From contig QKWP01000039.1 of the NCBI GenBank assembly GCA_003550325.1, forward strand, positions 118,281 to 182,280: a DNA stretch of 64,000 nucleotides, in the 5' to 3' direction. The first letter of the stretch is position 1; each line of letters starts with the position of its first letter. The translations under genes and the position numbers were made by a program. Under the pieces are notes generated by a model. It saw only the letters and a list, made by a program, of their open reading frames with translations. It was not told the DNA's origin and searched no databases. This stretch comes from Gigaspora rosea (lineage: Eukaryota > Glomeromycota > Glomeromycetes > Diversisporales > Gigasporaceae). Positions 34,640 through 45,894 of the stretch are shown here, one piece after another.

Positions 34640-36011
34640 CCTATGATTGTCATTTAGAATTTCCGGAGAGAAATTCTTAAAACAGATGGAAACATAGCCT
34701 TAACCCCTTAATTTATAGTGTACAACAAACAATTTTTTTTAGAATCAGTCACTCCATTTTATTTGAAAATTAGAAGTAATAATAATATATAGAAATCGGA
34801 TTTTTATATTCGTGGAACGTTTGCTACTAAGTAAAGTCGATCAATATTGCTCCGTTTGAGCTGAAATTTTGACTGTATACTTACTGGAAGATTTCGCATC
34901 TTTTCTACTAAGCTTATCTTAGTATAAAAACGCCGCTAGAAATCGCAAATCGACTTGACGGCATTTTTGATTTGCAAGAAGATTTTTGGTCACGTGATCT
35001 ACGTTACGAATTTTTGATCACATGATAGCCGTTACGAACATAATAGACATTGCAAAACAATTATCTGGTCTTATTTTTATTTACCATGCACAACAATATT
35101 TTTTATTATTAGATTAGCCACCCTTATTCCAATATTACAATTTCTAAAAATATTTCTCCTTTTCCTTTTTCTCTCAAAGAACAAAACTTTAATTTTTTGT
35201 ATGGAAACTTTAACACTCCAACCCCAAACCTTATTTGCCCTTGCTGAATTTATTAAGCATTGGAATTTAGACCCTTTATCACAAAAATCATAGTTTGGTT
35301 ATTACTTTAAATAATGTTATTATAACTAATGGAAATGAAATTTTGCTCTCACTACAATTTCCCACAGAAAATGAAACCCAGATCCAGAATGATCCTTCAC
35401 CTGAACCAAATCTTGAGAACTATATTCACTCGACAGAACCTACTCAAGAAAATTTAGAATTAGAACCAGAAAACAATGCAATTGACCCTCTATTAGAGTC
35501 AATCGAGGAAAACACAATAATCCTCCCAGAACCAGAAAATGAAAAAGAACCAAAGAGGACCACCTTAAACAAAATGATTGATGACTTAACAGAAACAAGA
35601 AATCGGACTTATTTTCGAAGAGATCCATTAATTGGAAATACTGACTCAGAAAAGTTGCAAGACATACTTACTCGACTCAGAATAGAAAGCCGTGGAAAAC
35701 ATAGAGAACCCCAAGTTAAAATTCTTGAAGCCTGTTATTATCTCAAACAACTAAAGATAAATAACAAGACCAAGAAAAAGACCCAAAAGTTATGGAACAC
35801 TCTAAAAGAAAGCTTAGGATCTCGATGAGCTTCACGAATATTGAAATGTGCTAATCAAATTTTCTAACTACTCCAAATTTGTGGATTGTCTACTCTCTAC
35901 TCTACTACGGACATAACTTATACTAACTTGGAAGAGTTAAGTGAAGAAAATTTCTCTACACTCTTGGATGAAGTTAGAATTTGCAGTGCTCATTCTTAAA
36001 GAGGACAGAAA
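34640..36011 (+). other. Element 1 tail with acidic open stretch
   Basis: Between integrase and 3' LTR. Contains AT-rich non-coding sequence with TCACGTGATC/GATCACATGAT words (about 34990-35025). A Glu/Pro/Asn-rich stretch of about 170 residues (35295-35828) has a basic end and no domain I recognise. It could be an accessory product of the element. Confidence 0.5.
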
Positions 36012-36594
36012 TGTTATAGAATGACTTTTAGCATTAGTTTCTTGAATGTATTTTCTAATATTAATTTAGTTATATTTCATTATATTATTTTATTATATTA
36101 TTATTTTATATTACATTGTTATTATTTTATATTATTAACTATATATGGCTTAGTTAAAAGTACGAGTAACATGGTTAACTATTTCTACCATTTCTACCAT
36201 TTCTACCATTTCTACTATTTCCACCATTTCTACCATTTCTACCATTTCTACTATTTCTACCATTTCTGCCATTTTGTACTATAGTAACTAATAGCTGTAA
36301 AAGATATATAAACCCTAGTTTTTTCCCTTCCTGCATTTTAGACTCAGATTCCCCTCCTTCTTACTCTAATGCCTAAACATAGTTATATCTCTTGTATATT
36401 ATTATCTAAATAAATAAAATATATCTTTGATCAATAAATATACTCTTGTCATTTAATAAATATATACTGAACTGCTCTAGTGAAGTAATATTCTACTTCC
36501 ATACTGCTTCATATCTTCTCTGACCCTTACAAGATCCCTGCCGCTATGTGCTGTGTTGCAAGTACTATATTGAAGGCTATAGTCGCTTGTAACA
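36012..36594 (+). repeat. 3' LTR of element 1
   Basis: 583 bp, TGTTATAGAA to GCTTGTAACA. It is 44 bp longer than the 5' LTR, mostly because the TTCTACCAT array (about 36180-36275) has more units. Confidence 0.92.
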
Positions 36595-36705
36595 ATACTT
36601 CGAAAGTAATGTTGATCATTGATTAATCTGGTTACAGCATGTCTATTACAGCTTAGTGAATCCCTTTTCTCGCAGATGGCAATCAATTAATTGATAATCA
36701 CTTTA

Positions 36706-36960
36706 CTAATATAACATTTCCCTAACAATTATTTACTGACAAGTTCATTTACTAACAGTTTATTTCTCCGAAGCTTATTTCACTGACAAAGTAATTCTGA
36801 TCATTGTTGTTAAGATCAGGTAGAATTAAATAGAATTAAGACTAAAGTTAGTGTGCTTTTTGAAAAAAAACTAGTTAGTGAAATGAACTTCAGTGAAACA
36901 AATTGTCAGTAAAATAAACTTGTCAGTAAGTATTTGTCGTGAAATGTTATATCGGTATAG
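36706..36960. mobile_element. 255-bp MITE with long inverted arms
   Basis: Inverted arms of about 90 bp carry ATATAACATTTC, TACTGACAAGTT and CACTGA. TTA/TAA lies on both sides (36703-36705, 36961-36963). The LINE target copy begins 4 bp later. Confidence 0.75.
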
Positions 36961-36963
36961 TAA

Positions 36964-36979
36964 TTGTTGGCAAAATAAT
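36964..36979. repeat. LINE target-site duplication, 3' side
   Basis: TTGTTGGCAAAATAAT, identical to 42866-42881. It directly abuts the poly-T (poly-A on the minus strand) end of the LINE. Confidence 0.95.
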
Positions 36980-37169
36980 TTTTTTTTTTTTTAAATGTTA
37001 ATGGTGAGACCTTGCTCTTATCTTTATTAGATTTAATGGAAAGTTTTTACAAGACTGGAAAAATTTTCATTGTTTAAATCTATTGTTAAGACTAAGAACT
37101 CAGACATATATAAAAGTTAACTTAAATACTTATCTGCGGCCTAAACCAACCAGAGTGGCCAAGGCTCAC

Positions 37170-39014
37170 CTAGATTGAGGAATAATGTAGAATGTCAAAA
37201 GGCTTGGTTGAATATTTGATCCATTTGGGAAGCCAGGTTTCTATTTTGCGTATAGAGATCTGGGTTATAGAATTATTATTTTCTTGGTTACTAAATTGAT
37301 TGTGAGAAGTAGAAGGGTTTATTGAGGCCAGTTCAGACGACTGTAAGGGAATTTGTTGGTTTTGGGCTCTGTCTATACAATATGGTATCCAAATGTTTGT
37401 ATAAATTAATTTGTTTATGTGAAGTAAAAGTTGTATAGAAAGTGTGTTGGCAGTTTTGTAGGATAAAGTGTACTCAGATAGTATCTGGATTATGTCCAGA
37501 GGGATGAGTCCAGACAATGTAGAGAATATTGAGGGTCTGTTAGGGAAGTGATGTATTTGAAAACTATCAAGATTAAGAATTTGAGTATGAAGCTCTTCTG
37601 TTGAGAGTTGAGAGATCTCAAGTTTGCTAGAACTTAGAATAGTAGATAGGGATTCTTTAATAATGTCTAGTAGAGGTTTAGCTGTTGGGCAGATAGTCCA
37701 ATGTAGTGCATAGCTAGATCGTTGGCAGAGATGACAGATGTTTGGGTATAGTGAGTTTCTTTTGTGTAATGTATGTGGTACAGGGAGTTCATCTAGAAGT
37801 ATCTTAACCTTGAATGATTTAAGAGTTGAAGAATGAAAACTATTAAAAAAGTCTGAAATTTTTTGGTTATTATTAATATATAGCCATGTAGCTTTCCAGC
37901 AAATGTATTGTGTAATATTTGTCCATTGTTGAAAGCGATTTTGGGATGTCCATAGTGCAAGTATATGAGCATGACATAGTGTTTTGACACTATGTCGTAT
38001 TGGTAGTTCAATAGGAAAATTGTCAGTAGAAAGAGTAAATTGGAAGTTGTATATGTTGTCTGGTTCAAAAAGCAGGTATGGTGCAGTATCATGATGTCGT
38101 GCTAGGTAATCAGCTTTATTGTTGAATTCATTATCTTGGTGTGCTGTAACTTTGTGAAGGGTAATAGTAAGTTTGTAAGATTTAATGAGGTTTAGTAAGG
38201 TGTTCCAAATTGACCAATAAGGGGTATTTAAGAACTTTGGTATTTGGGAAATACTAGATAGATTTTCATATTTGGAAATAACAGATTGTGAATCTGTATA
38301 AATATGAACAGAGCAATTTCTGGGAGCTGTGCAAATAGCAGATAAAACTGCTACTAGTTCAGCTTTGTAGGAGCATGGCCAATATTTAATTTGTGCCTGA
38401 AAGGTATGTGTAATAGTTTGATCAGCTAACTGGGCCCATCCAATTCCCATTGAGCACTGAGAGTTGCCCAGGTCACGGACAGAGCCATCAGTATAAAAGG
38501 TTAGTTCAGTTGAACTACTATTGTTGTATGCTATTGTTTGGAGATTATCAAGTGCTATACTAGGTTGGAATATATTAAGAATTTGAGAAGAGATTGTGAT
38601 ATTTGGTGTAGATGGAATATGTATAGGGTTTCTAATAGCTAGTGAATATATTAAATCTAAATAATTAGCATTTAAATTAATAGATTTGTCAGATGGATTG
38701 ATTCTGCCAAAAAATTTTGTAGCATGACTAGTGGGTACTAGTATAGTGCATTTGTTTGTAATGATATTAGAGTTAAGTGAGCAGTTTGTGCATGGATATG
38801 TTAGCATAGTTTGGATTGGATATAGCTGTGTAGCATGAATTTCAAAGGAGCACTGCCAGTGGGTTATAAGCGTATAGTCAGATGCTGTTGGTTTGCGGCG
38901 TGCTTTACCGATTATAATTTGGTTATTTAGAATAGTAATAAGCCATGGTTTAGCATTTTTGGATGAGGGGTGACCAGTTGTATAACTATAGTAATTGGAT
39001 TGTGGTAGTTCCAA
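37170..39014 (-). pseudogene. LINE RNase H and C-terminal zinc motif
   Basis: About 610 residues. RNase H runs from FYTDGSVRD (Asp) through SYKAELVAVL (Glu) and IYTDSQSVI (Asp) to VTAHQDNEFNNKADYLA (His and Asp), so all catalytic residues are present. Further on, CHLCQRSSYALHWTIC is a Cys/His cluster typical of the end of such ORFs. No ATG starts this piece; it is the continuation of the upstream frame after a single TAA. Confidence 0.92.
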
Positions 39015-39032
39015 ATATGAATATAAAGTACA

Positions 39033-40196
39033 TTAATATGAATGGCTTAAAATTTTATCTTCTAGTAAAGTAAACCATGAGGGTATTTTTCCTTTTGGAA
39101 TTTTATTAAGTCTTGGTGAAATATGTTTCCAGTAAAAAAGGCTAGAGTTGTCAAAGGTTAGAAGTTGATCCAGAAAAAGTAAGTGGTGATGTCGGATTTG
39201 CTTTTTAAAAGTTGCATAGTTTGAGTGTGTTGATAAAAGAGCTTCTAAGGAAATGGAACCTTCCTTAATTGTAAAAGGAATATTAGAGTTTGAGTTGGAA
39301 TTGATTGACCATCCCAGGTGTTTAAAAAGTTGAATAATTTTAAAGTTGGTAGAGAATCTATTAGGGCCATCTATAATAGGCTTTGGGTGTAAAAGTATAC
39401 TAATAGGTGACCATAAATTATTTTGAAGTTGTTGGATACGTATATGAGTTGTTGTTCCAAGTAAATCACTATTATTTAGCCATTTAGTGAAATTGGAGAT
39501 ATGGTGTTGAAGTTGGATGTCCCAAATATTTTTAATATTGTATATCTGTGGGTGAAGAAGGGTGCTAGCAGGTATGGTTTTGCATAGTTTAGCCTTATGT
39601 TTGACCAAACCAATATGTTGAGAGAGAATTCCATTGCATACTGATCTACAAAGTATAATATTCTGTAGCCGATATTCGATAGTAGGAATGATTACAGTGT
39701 TAATAATATAACGAGCCTGGGTGACAGTAATTTGTTTTCTTTTTGCAATATTAATGAGCTGAGCAGATTCTGTTTTTATTAGCTGTATTTGTTGGGTTTG
39801 TTTGTTGTCAAGTGTAAACCAGCATCCAAGAAACTTGAAAGGCTGATGTTTTGGTTGAAGTGGTAAGGGTTGGTTATTGAAGATTGTTGGTGTGTATGTA
39901 TCTAGTTTGTAATTAGTAGCTAAGATAGATTTAGATGGGTTGGCTTGAATATTGGCCATGTTATAAAATGATTCTGCTATAGATATAATATTGTTCAATT
40001 CTGCTTGTGAAGATGCAACCCATAGTGTATCATCCATATAGGCCAGAACTGAACATTTGGCTTTGATCTTGTAAGTAGTTAGATTTTTTAAATTAGTGAA
40101 CCATGCTGTTTCCATTGTGTATCCTGGTGAATTAGAATAGATATAGGTAATTAAGGGATCATAGAGGAGTAATTGTTTCACCTTGGTCAATACCAT
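39033..40196 (-). pseudogene. LINE reverse transcriptase C-part
   Basis: Begins YDPLITYIYSN and carries the catalytic box AYMDDTLWVA (about 40050), then the thumb region FLGCWFTLDNK and a long helical connector. It ends in an in-frame TAA (39033-39035); the frame continues unbroken into the RNase H part, so one stop separates them. Confidence 0.92.
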
Positions 40197-42857
40197 TATT
40201 CACCTGATATGGTGAGGTAAGACCAAGATTAGTAATAACTCTATTTTGTCTATTTGCCAATAAGTTTGTAAAAATGTTGATGATTTGAGGGGGTAGTGCA
40301 AGACGAGAGAGTGAATATTCAAAAAGGGTGAAGTTCACAGAGTAATAAGCCTTGCTCATATCCTGAGACAAGAGCCATATTTCCTTGTGATTACAATTTG
40401 CGTCTTCAATAAGATTATTTAAAATATGAATAGGAATAGATGTGCTATTGTTGGGAAGAGCAACGTAATTATAGGGTGATAGTATTGGGTGTTGTGAGAA
40501 AACAGAACTAAGTCTATTAGTGATTATTTTAGTATATAGTTTTCGTATATGTTCTACAAGGCTAATTGGTCGAGTTAGATTTAGATTGCCTTCAAATACT
40601 GTTTTCTTTGGGATAGGGAAGATTCTGCTATGTTTCCATACTTTAGGGATGTCACCGTTTAAAAGGCAGCGATTAAATAAAGCAGTAAGTGCAGTAATGC
40701 ATGTAGGGCCAAGATGTTTTATCATTTCATAGCTTATTCCTGTAGGACCACAGGCTTTGCCATTTGGAAGTTTGGAGATTGTTTGATAGACTTCGACTTC
40801 TGTTATATTGTGGGTAAGAGGAGTATACCACTTAGAGTTAATATGAGTAAGAGGTTGGTAATGTTGATACCAGAAATTGTCAAATAATAGTTGATTAATA
40901 GGTCTGAATGCTGTCCAGTTATAAAAGTGTGCTTGAACATGTTGCTTGATAATATGAGGGTCAGTAATTAGTTGATTGTTAAGTTTGATATTAGTAAAAT
41001 GGATAGGGGGTTTGTATCTATCAAGAATACTGTTAATAGCTTGTGTAGGTTTGGAGACCAAGGTTTCACTTCTTTTATCTGATGCCTGGTTAATCTGCTG
41101 TCGGAGAAGAAGAGAGTGCTCCATCTGGTAAGCTTTATAGACCTGCTTCCAGATTTCATAGGCATGCTGAAGCCAGGGCTGGGTATAGTTTTGGTCTAGT
41201 GAGGTAAGTGGGTTGAGATTGCATTTGGTATATGATTTAATAAGTAGAATGTGTGAGTTTATATGTGGTAAGTGTGGGTTAGAGTTGTTTCTAATAACTT
41301 TGATTAGATGGCCAAGCTTCTTGAGTCCATTGTGGAGTGCAGTGCAATGGGGTGTATATTTGTGATTGTAGCTTCGTTTACGAGTAGTTTTATTAGGAAT
41401 TATTTGAGTTGCTGCTTGTGTAATACAATGCTGTATATTTTGCCATGTCTTATTAATATTTTCTTGAGTATTAGTTGATAAAGGAATGTTGTACTGTGTA
41501 AATAGCTGGTCTGAGAGTTCAAAAAATTCTATCCACTGGTCAGAAGACATAGCTCTATAATCAAAGATCCTACGGCTAATACCAGTATAGAAGCGAGGGG
41601 ATTTACTAAAGGCATTAGGAAAAGTCCAGGATGTTGTAAGAATAAGATGATCACTTAGTGTACTAGTGCTGCTATTGTCTAAATTGTATGATAAAAGAAA
41701 TTGAATATTGAAAGAGTTAGTCCAAATATAATCAATTCTGCTTTTGTTATGATTGTTTGTCCAGGTATGGTGTGTATTGTTTAAGTGTGCGCCAATATCA
41801 AACATATTAGAGCGATGTAGAAAGTTGATAAGTTTAAATTTTGATGAGGAGCTATATATATTGTCCTGTGTATTAAAGTCTCCAAGTATGATAGGGTGTA
41901 GGTTGGATTGTTGTGCCTGTAATATCCAGTTGATTACAGCATTTTGTGTTTGGTTTCTTCTATACATATCTGTAGAGGACAGATATACTGAGATAACACG
42001 CAACTTAATATTGCCTTTAAAGAAGAAATCCAAAGCAACTGCTCCACCTGGATGAGTATGGCAGCTGTGTACATGAGGTTTAAGGTAGTTTCGAATCATG
42101 ATAGCTGCTCCTTCTATTGAGCTTTCTGAATTAGCCCAATAATAAGTATATTGATTATTATTGCAAAATGAAAGTTTTGTTTTATGTGAGATTTTGGTTT
42201 AATAATACAAGCAATAGAGATATTATAGTTGGTACAGTAATCCTGCCAACTTTGTCTCTTTGCAGGTATATTAAATCCTCTGACATTGTGGGTGGCAATT
42301 GTAAGATGTAAATCTTTTGTATTAGATTGTTCAAGTAGCTGTACATTGTCATATACGAGGCTGGTTAGATTTGTTGTAGTGGGTATATTGTCAGAGTTAG
42401 AGTCTGTGTGAGATTTGAGTGGAATATGAGCACAATAGTGAAGGTCCTCAAAAGGTAGTAAGGAGTGGTTGTGTAATGGACAAAGTTCACAAGGTACATA
42501 TATATGTGCCTCTTTATAGTCCAAGGATTTATCAGTGTAGATTGAGATTTTGATGAATTTTGGTGAATAGTATGATGGATGGTTTTTTTGTATATAAGTT
42601 AGAATTGATTCTATAGTTTGTGATGAGTCAAGAGTAGGTAGGTTGTAGAATTGTAAGAATTTGTTGTAACAGGGCATTGAGTAAGAAAGTTGATTTGTAA
42701 GTATAGATTCTGCCTCAGAGTGAGATGGTGACTTGGGATCTGAAGCAAAAGTTTGTTCTTCTGTAGATACGCTCGCCGTTTTAAGCTCGGTTCTCACAGC
42801 TGCACAGGATACAGTAGCCTGCTCGGTACGTTGAGTCTGGCCGTCATAACACTGTTC
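40159..42857 (-). pseudogene. LINE endonuclease and reverse transcriptase N-part
   Basis: The upstream open stretch (42857-42114) has a Cys/His-bearing region (CELCPLHNHS, HYCAHI) and the endonuclease start TIATHNVRGFN. After one frame change near 42115-42200 it continues (YYWANSESSIEGAA, then MIRNYLKPHVHS at 42099) with the APE-type motifs GDFN, SRIDYIW and SDH, which mark the nicking nuclease. The RT fingers and palm follow: LPNGKACGPTGISYEMIKHL, IPKVWKHSRIFPIPKK, RPISL, LSQDMSKAYYSV and GIDQGETITPL. The frame then breaks at about 40160-40196, where a few residues seem lost before YDPLITYI. Two frameshifts over 2.7 kb suggest moderate age. Confidence 0.9.
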
Positions 42858-42865
42858 CTACGCGT

Positions 42866-42881
42866 TTGTTGGCAAAATAAT
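42866..42881. repeat. LINE target-site duplication, 5' side
   Basis: TTGTTGGCAAAATAAT, identical to 36964-36979. Confidence 0.95.
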
Positions 42882-43053
42882 ACGAACCCTATTCTCACAA
42901 TACTAGTAGAATGTGTTTCTTCAACTTTTATCCTTACACATAAGGAAACCATATATGTTAATCTTGTCTCTGCCATGATTAGACGGAACAACTTTACATA
43001 TCATACTATTTATTTTAAAGGTAAGAAAAAATATGGGTTAGAAAAATATGAGT
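42882..43053. other. Short flank between LINE and retroposon
   Basis: 172 bp without recognised content. It ends in the 12-bp target copy AAAAATATGAGT (43042-43053). Confidence 0.5.
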
Positions 43054-44030
43054 GGGGTGTGGCGATATAGTGTAGTTGAATTGTTGTCACCCCCCCAAGT
43101 AGTTGTAACAAAAGGTACAGAGTTCAAATCCCACCGAAGACGATTTTTGAAAAATTTATCTGCATTACAGTAACCTGGACTCTGAGCTCAGATGTACAAA
43201 TCTGTTTTCTGAGTTACACCAACTTGTATTGGGAGCTCTGGCGCTGTGTTATGCAAAGAATCGGGCGCATAGATCCTGGGGAGTGCAGGCGCTGTGTTAT
43301 GCACAGAACCGTAGGACAAAAGGAAACCATACTTGGCAAGACCCGAGCAAAGAGGTAGTCGACTTCCGACAGTACTTAAACAGAAATCAAATGGGAACGG
43401 ACTGGAAGCAGACTGACCGAGAAGTGGACTGACCGGAAGCAAACTTATGACAAAAGGGCCTATAGCAGGGCTCTACCAATTAGACTGCCGGAGTCGCACC
43501 GAAGGAAAAGGACATGTGTTACAGAAGCATGTACCAAGGAGAGGGAGATCATTGGGTTCGCCAATGGCAGACCACTCCTTCTGGGTCCTCAGATTGGAAG
43601 TAGGAATGTAACCGGGGGAAAAAAAGCGAGGTAGGGGTAAGTAAAGCAACTGGAAAGTAACCAGAAGAGGAACGGGTGAAGTACCGGGCTGGTGAACTTT
43701 GTAAGGGCATGTATCGTGCTATAGATACTAGTAAGAAGGTAATGGCTCGAGATACGGGCCAGATTGCGGCAGCATTTAAAAAGTAGCTTGAGATATGAAC
43801 CTGGCAGCAGCAGCACTACAGGTACTATTAGTGGACAAGTAAGGTGCAAAAACCAGGTTAAGTATATGAGTGGGACATATAGGATACTCTGGTAGGTTTA
43901 GGTCATAGATAAAATAGTCTAAGTTTCGGTACTTGGTAGTTGTAGTTATCCAATGCAATATATCTGGCTGTTGTAATAATAACTATGCTTAATAAAAAGA
44001 CCGAGGCATGACCTCACCTTGTAACTAAAA
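43054..44030 (+). mobile_element. tRNA-headed retroposon (large SINE-like), 977 bp
   Basis: Flanked by exact 12-bp duplications AAAAATATGAGT (43042-43053 and 44031-44042) and ending in an A run. The head GTGGCGATATAGTGTAGTTG resembles a tRNA 5' half with an A box, and GAGTTCAAATCCCACC at about 43112-43127 resembles a B box, together an internal RNA polymerase III promoter. The body is richer in G and C than its surroundings and has no long frame with a known domain; the sequence GGCGCTGTGTTATGCA occurs twice (about 43239 and 43290). The 3' tail (AATAAAAAGACCG, GACCTCACCTTGTAACT) resembles the LINE 3' end. At almost 1 kb it is long for a SINE. Confidence 0.72.
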
Positions 44031-44042
44031 AAAAATATGAGT

Positions 44043-44876
44043 AATATAAGAATAAAAATAAGAAAAATATTATAAATGTAAACTATGTAAATTTGTTTTT
44101 TTTATATAAAATTACTACACTACTGGTACTTGCACAAGAATTTAGATCTTGTAAGATTTTAATCTTAGAACATAAAAAAATTTTTTTTGCAATTTCTTCT
44201 TATTGGAAGCAACATGCAATTGAATGTAATTTTCAAATTCTATTTCATTTTTTCTTATTTCACTATTTAATTTTATACCTTACAAGTTTTAAGATTTATA
44301 AATTTAATTTATCAATTTTTAATATGTGAGTACAATAGAAGTAGCTTTTAATTATTCTCATAGACATTGAATTCCTTGCGCTTGATCTACTTATTTTATT
44401 TTAGTAATATTGATCGATTATTTTATATTGCCACTAAATAAAGCATTTCATGTAAAAATCTAAAAATTGATAATTACTTTATTTAGATGTTAATTAACTT
44501 TAAAGAAAGGAAAGAAAATCAATCGAAAGATCTTATTTAAATCTGATTTAATTTAACTTTTTTTAATGAAACAATCATTCTGAGCTTCACGAAGCCACAA
44601 ATTATCAATTAGATATATAGTTTGAAGCTTAGATACTATTATTATGTAAGTTATCAATCATTTGCTTATTACAGTTACATAATTGAAACAAGCCAACTAT
44701 GATATGAGTGATAGGATATGAAAACCTGTAAATCATTTCACTTATTGTCATTGCAGTAATATCTACTTCTATAGATGCTTATCGCTACGATAATAATGAA
44801 TAAATGATTTATAGGTTTTTATATTCTATCACTTATATCAAATAAGTAGGACTAGAGAAAAAGGCACTTTAAAATT
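44043..44876. other. AT-rich, no gene recognised
   Basis: Unique-looking sequence. A loose inverted pair, TGATAGGATATGAAAACCTGTAAATCATT near 44710 versus AATGATTTATAGGTTTTTATATTCTATCA near 44808 (given as short words: AAAACCTGTAAATCATT and AATGATTTATAGGTTTT), suggests a small MITE of about 130 bp. Confidence 0.5.
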
Positions 44877-44880
44877 TTAA

Positions 44881-45725
44881 TTGATAATCCGCCTGTCAAC
44901 TGGAGAATGTGAAATGTGGGGTGCTTCCATCTAAAAGTTTTTTTTACTAAGTTAACGATACATGTCCACTAATTGAAAATTGTAGAGCTCGTCGAGACGC
45001 ATCTAACGGTGGTTAGATCATCCAAATCAGCCCAGTGGATGACGAGATATCGTCGAAAAACGATTGGCTGACTATATAAAAATCTGTGACAGAAATTACA
45101 TATGAAAATCACTATATAGGCGAAATGTGGCGTGCTTCCATCTAAATCTTTTTTTACTAAGTTAGCGATATATGCCCACTAATTGAAAGTTGTAGAGCTC
45201 GTCGAGACGCATCTAAAGGTGGTTAGATCATCCAAATCGGCCCAGTGGATGGCGAGATATCGTCAAAAAACGATTGGCCAACTATATAAAATCTCTATTG
45301 TTTAGATAGAGATTTTATATAGTCGACCAATGGTTTTTCGCGATATCTCACCATCCACTGGGCCGATTTGGATGTTCTAACCACCATTAGATGCGTCTCG
45401 ACGAGCTCTACAACTTTCAATTAGTGGGCATGTATCGTTAACTTAATAAGAAAAAATCATTTAGATGGAAGCACGCCACATTTCGCCTATATAGTGATTT
45501 TCATATGTAATTTCTGTCACGGATTTTTATATAGTCGGCCAATCGTTTTTTGACGATAACTCACCATCAACTGGGCCAATTTGGATGATCTTACCACTGT
45601 TAGATGCATCTTGACGAGCTCTACATCTTTCAATTAGTGGACATGTATCGTTATTAGTAAGAAAAAACTTTTAGATGGAAGCACGCCACATTTCGCCATT
45701 CTCTAGTTGACAGATGGATTATCAA
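44881..45725. mobile_element. Palindromic TTAA element, copy 3 (F-F-R-R)
   Basis: Complete copy of 845 bp. Ends TTGATAATCCGCCTGTCAAC and complement, flanked by TTAA (44877-44880, 45726-45729). Two forward modules (44905-45115, 45120-45300) and two reverse modules mirror each other around a centre near 45305. Each module runs GCGAAATGTGG, TTCCATCTAAA, AACGATACATG, AATTGAAA.TTGTAGAGCTC, AAATCGGCCCAGTGGATG, GAGATATCGTC and ACGATTGGC. No ORF. Confidence 0.92.
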
Positions 45726-45894
45726 TTAATTACATTTTTTAACAGACACAATCTATCTAATTATTTAGGGGCTGTGTCCATATGATTAAAATTCTGAAGT
45801 TCTTTTTCTCTTAGTAGTACTCAAATAATAAAGTATGTGGGTGGGATAGTAAGTCTTGTCAGTAAGTATTTATTTTAAAAATTTAATAATACAT

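Larger units (their letters stand above)
25775..36594 (+). mobile_element. Ty3/gypsy-type LTR retrotransposon, fossil
   Basis: A 10.8-kb element bounded by LTRs (25775-26313 and 36012-36594) and a short target duplication, ATAC, at 25771-25774 and 36595-36598. Domain order is gag, zinc knuckle, protease, reverse transcriptase, RNase H, integrase, which defines Ty3/gypsy. A purine tract (AAAGAGGACAGAAA) precedes the 3' LTR. It is broken, with very roughly a dozen breaks, and interrupted by a MULE-like insertion (30071-30854) that contains an assembly gap. By eye the LTRs differ at about 7 of the first ~175 bases, so it is relatively young but not current. The segment after the integrase (about 34640-36010) holds a further acidic open stretch. 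Confidence 0.9.
36980..42865 (-). mobile_element. LINE retrotransposon with RNase H (I/Tad-like)
   Basis: A 5.9-kb non-LTR retrotransposon. It ends in a 13-base A tail (36980-36992) and is flanked by exact 16-bp duplications, so both ends are fixed. The coding region (42857 to 37170) reads endonuclease, reverse transcriptase, RNase H and a Cys/His motif. The presence of RNase H after RT fits the I superfamily, perhaps Tad1-like. The 5' end lies inside an open frame without ATG, so the copy is probably 5' truncated, a usual outcome of target-primed reverse transcription. The 3' UTR (37169-36993) ends in AATAAAGATAAGAGC and a CTCACC word. Confidence 0.92.

Noticed and set aside
43480-43500. Possible minus-strand tRNA start (TAATTGGTAGAGC)
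   Set aside because: No B box at the right distance and no pairing acceptor stem; lies inside the retroposon body.
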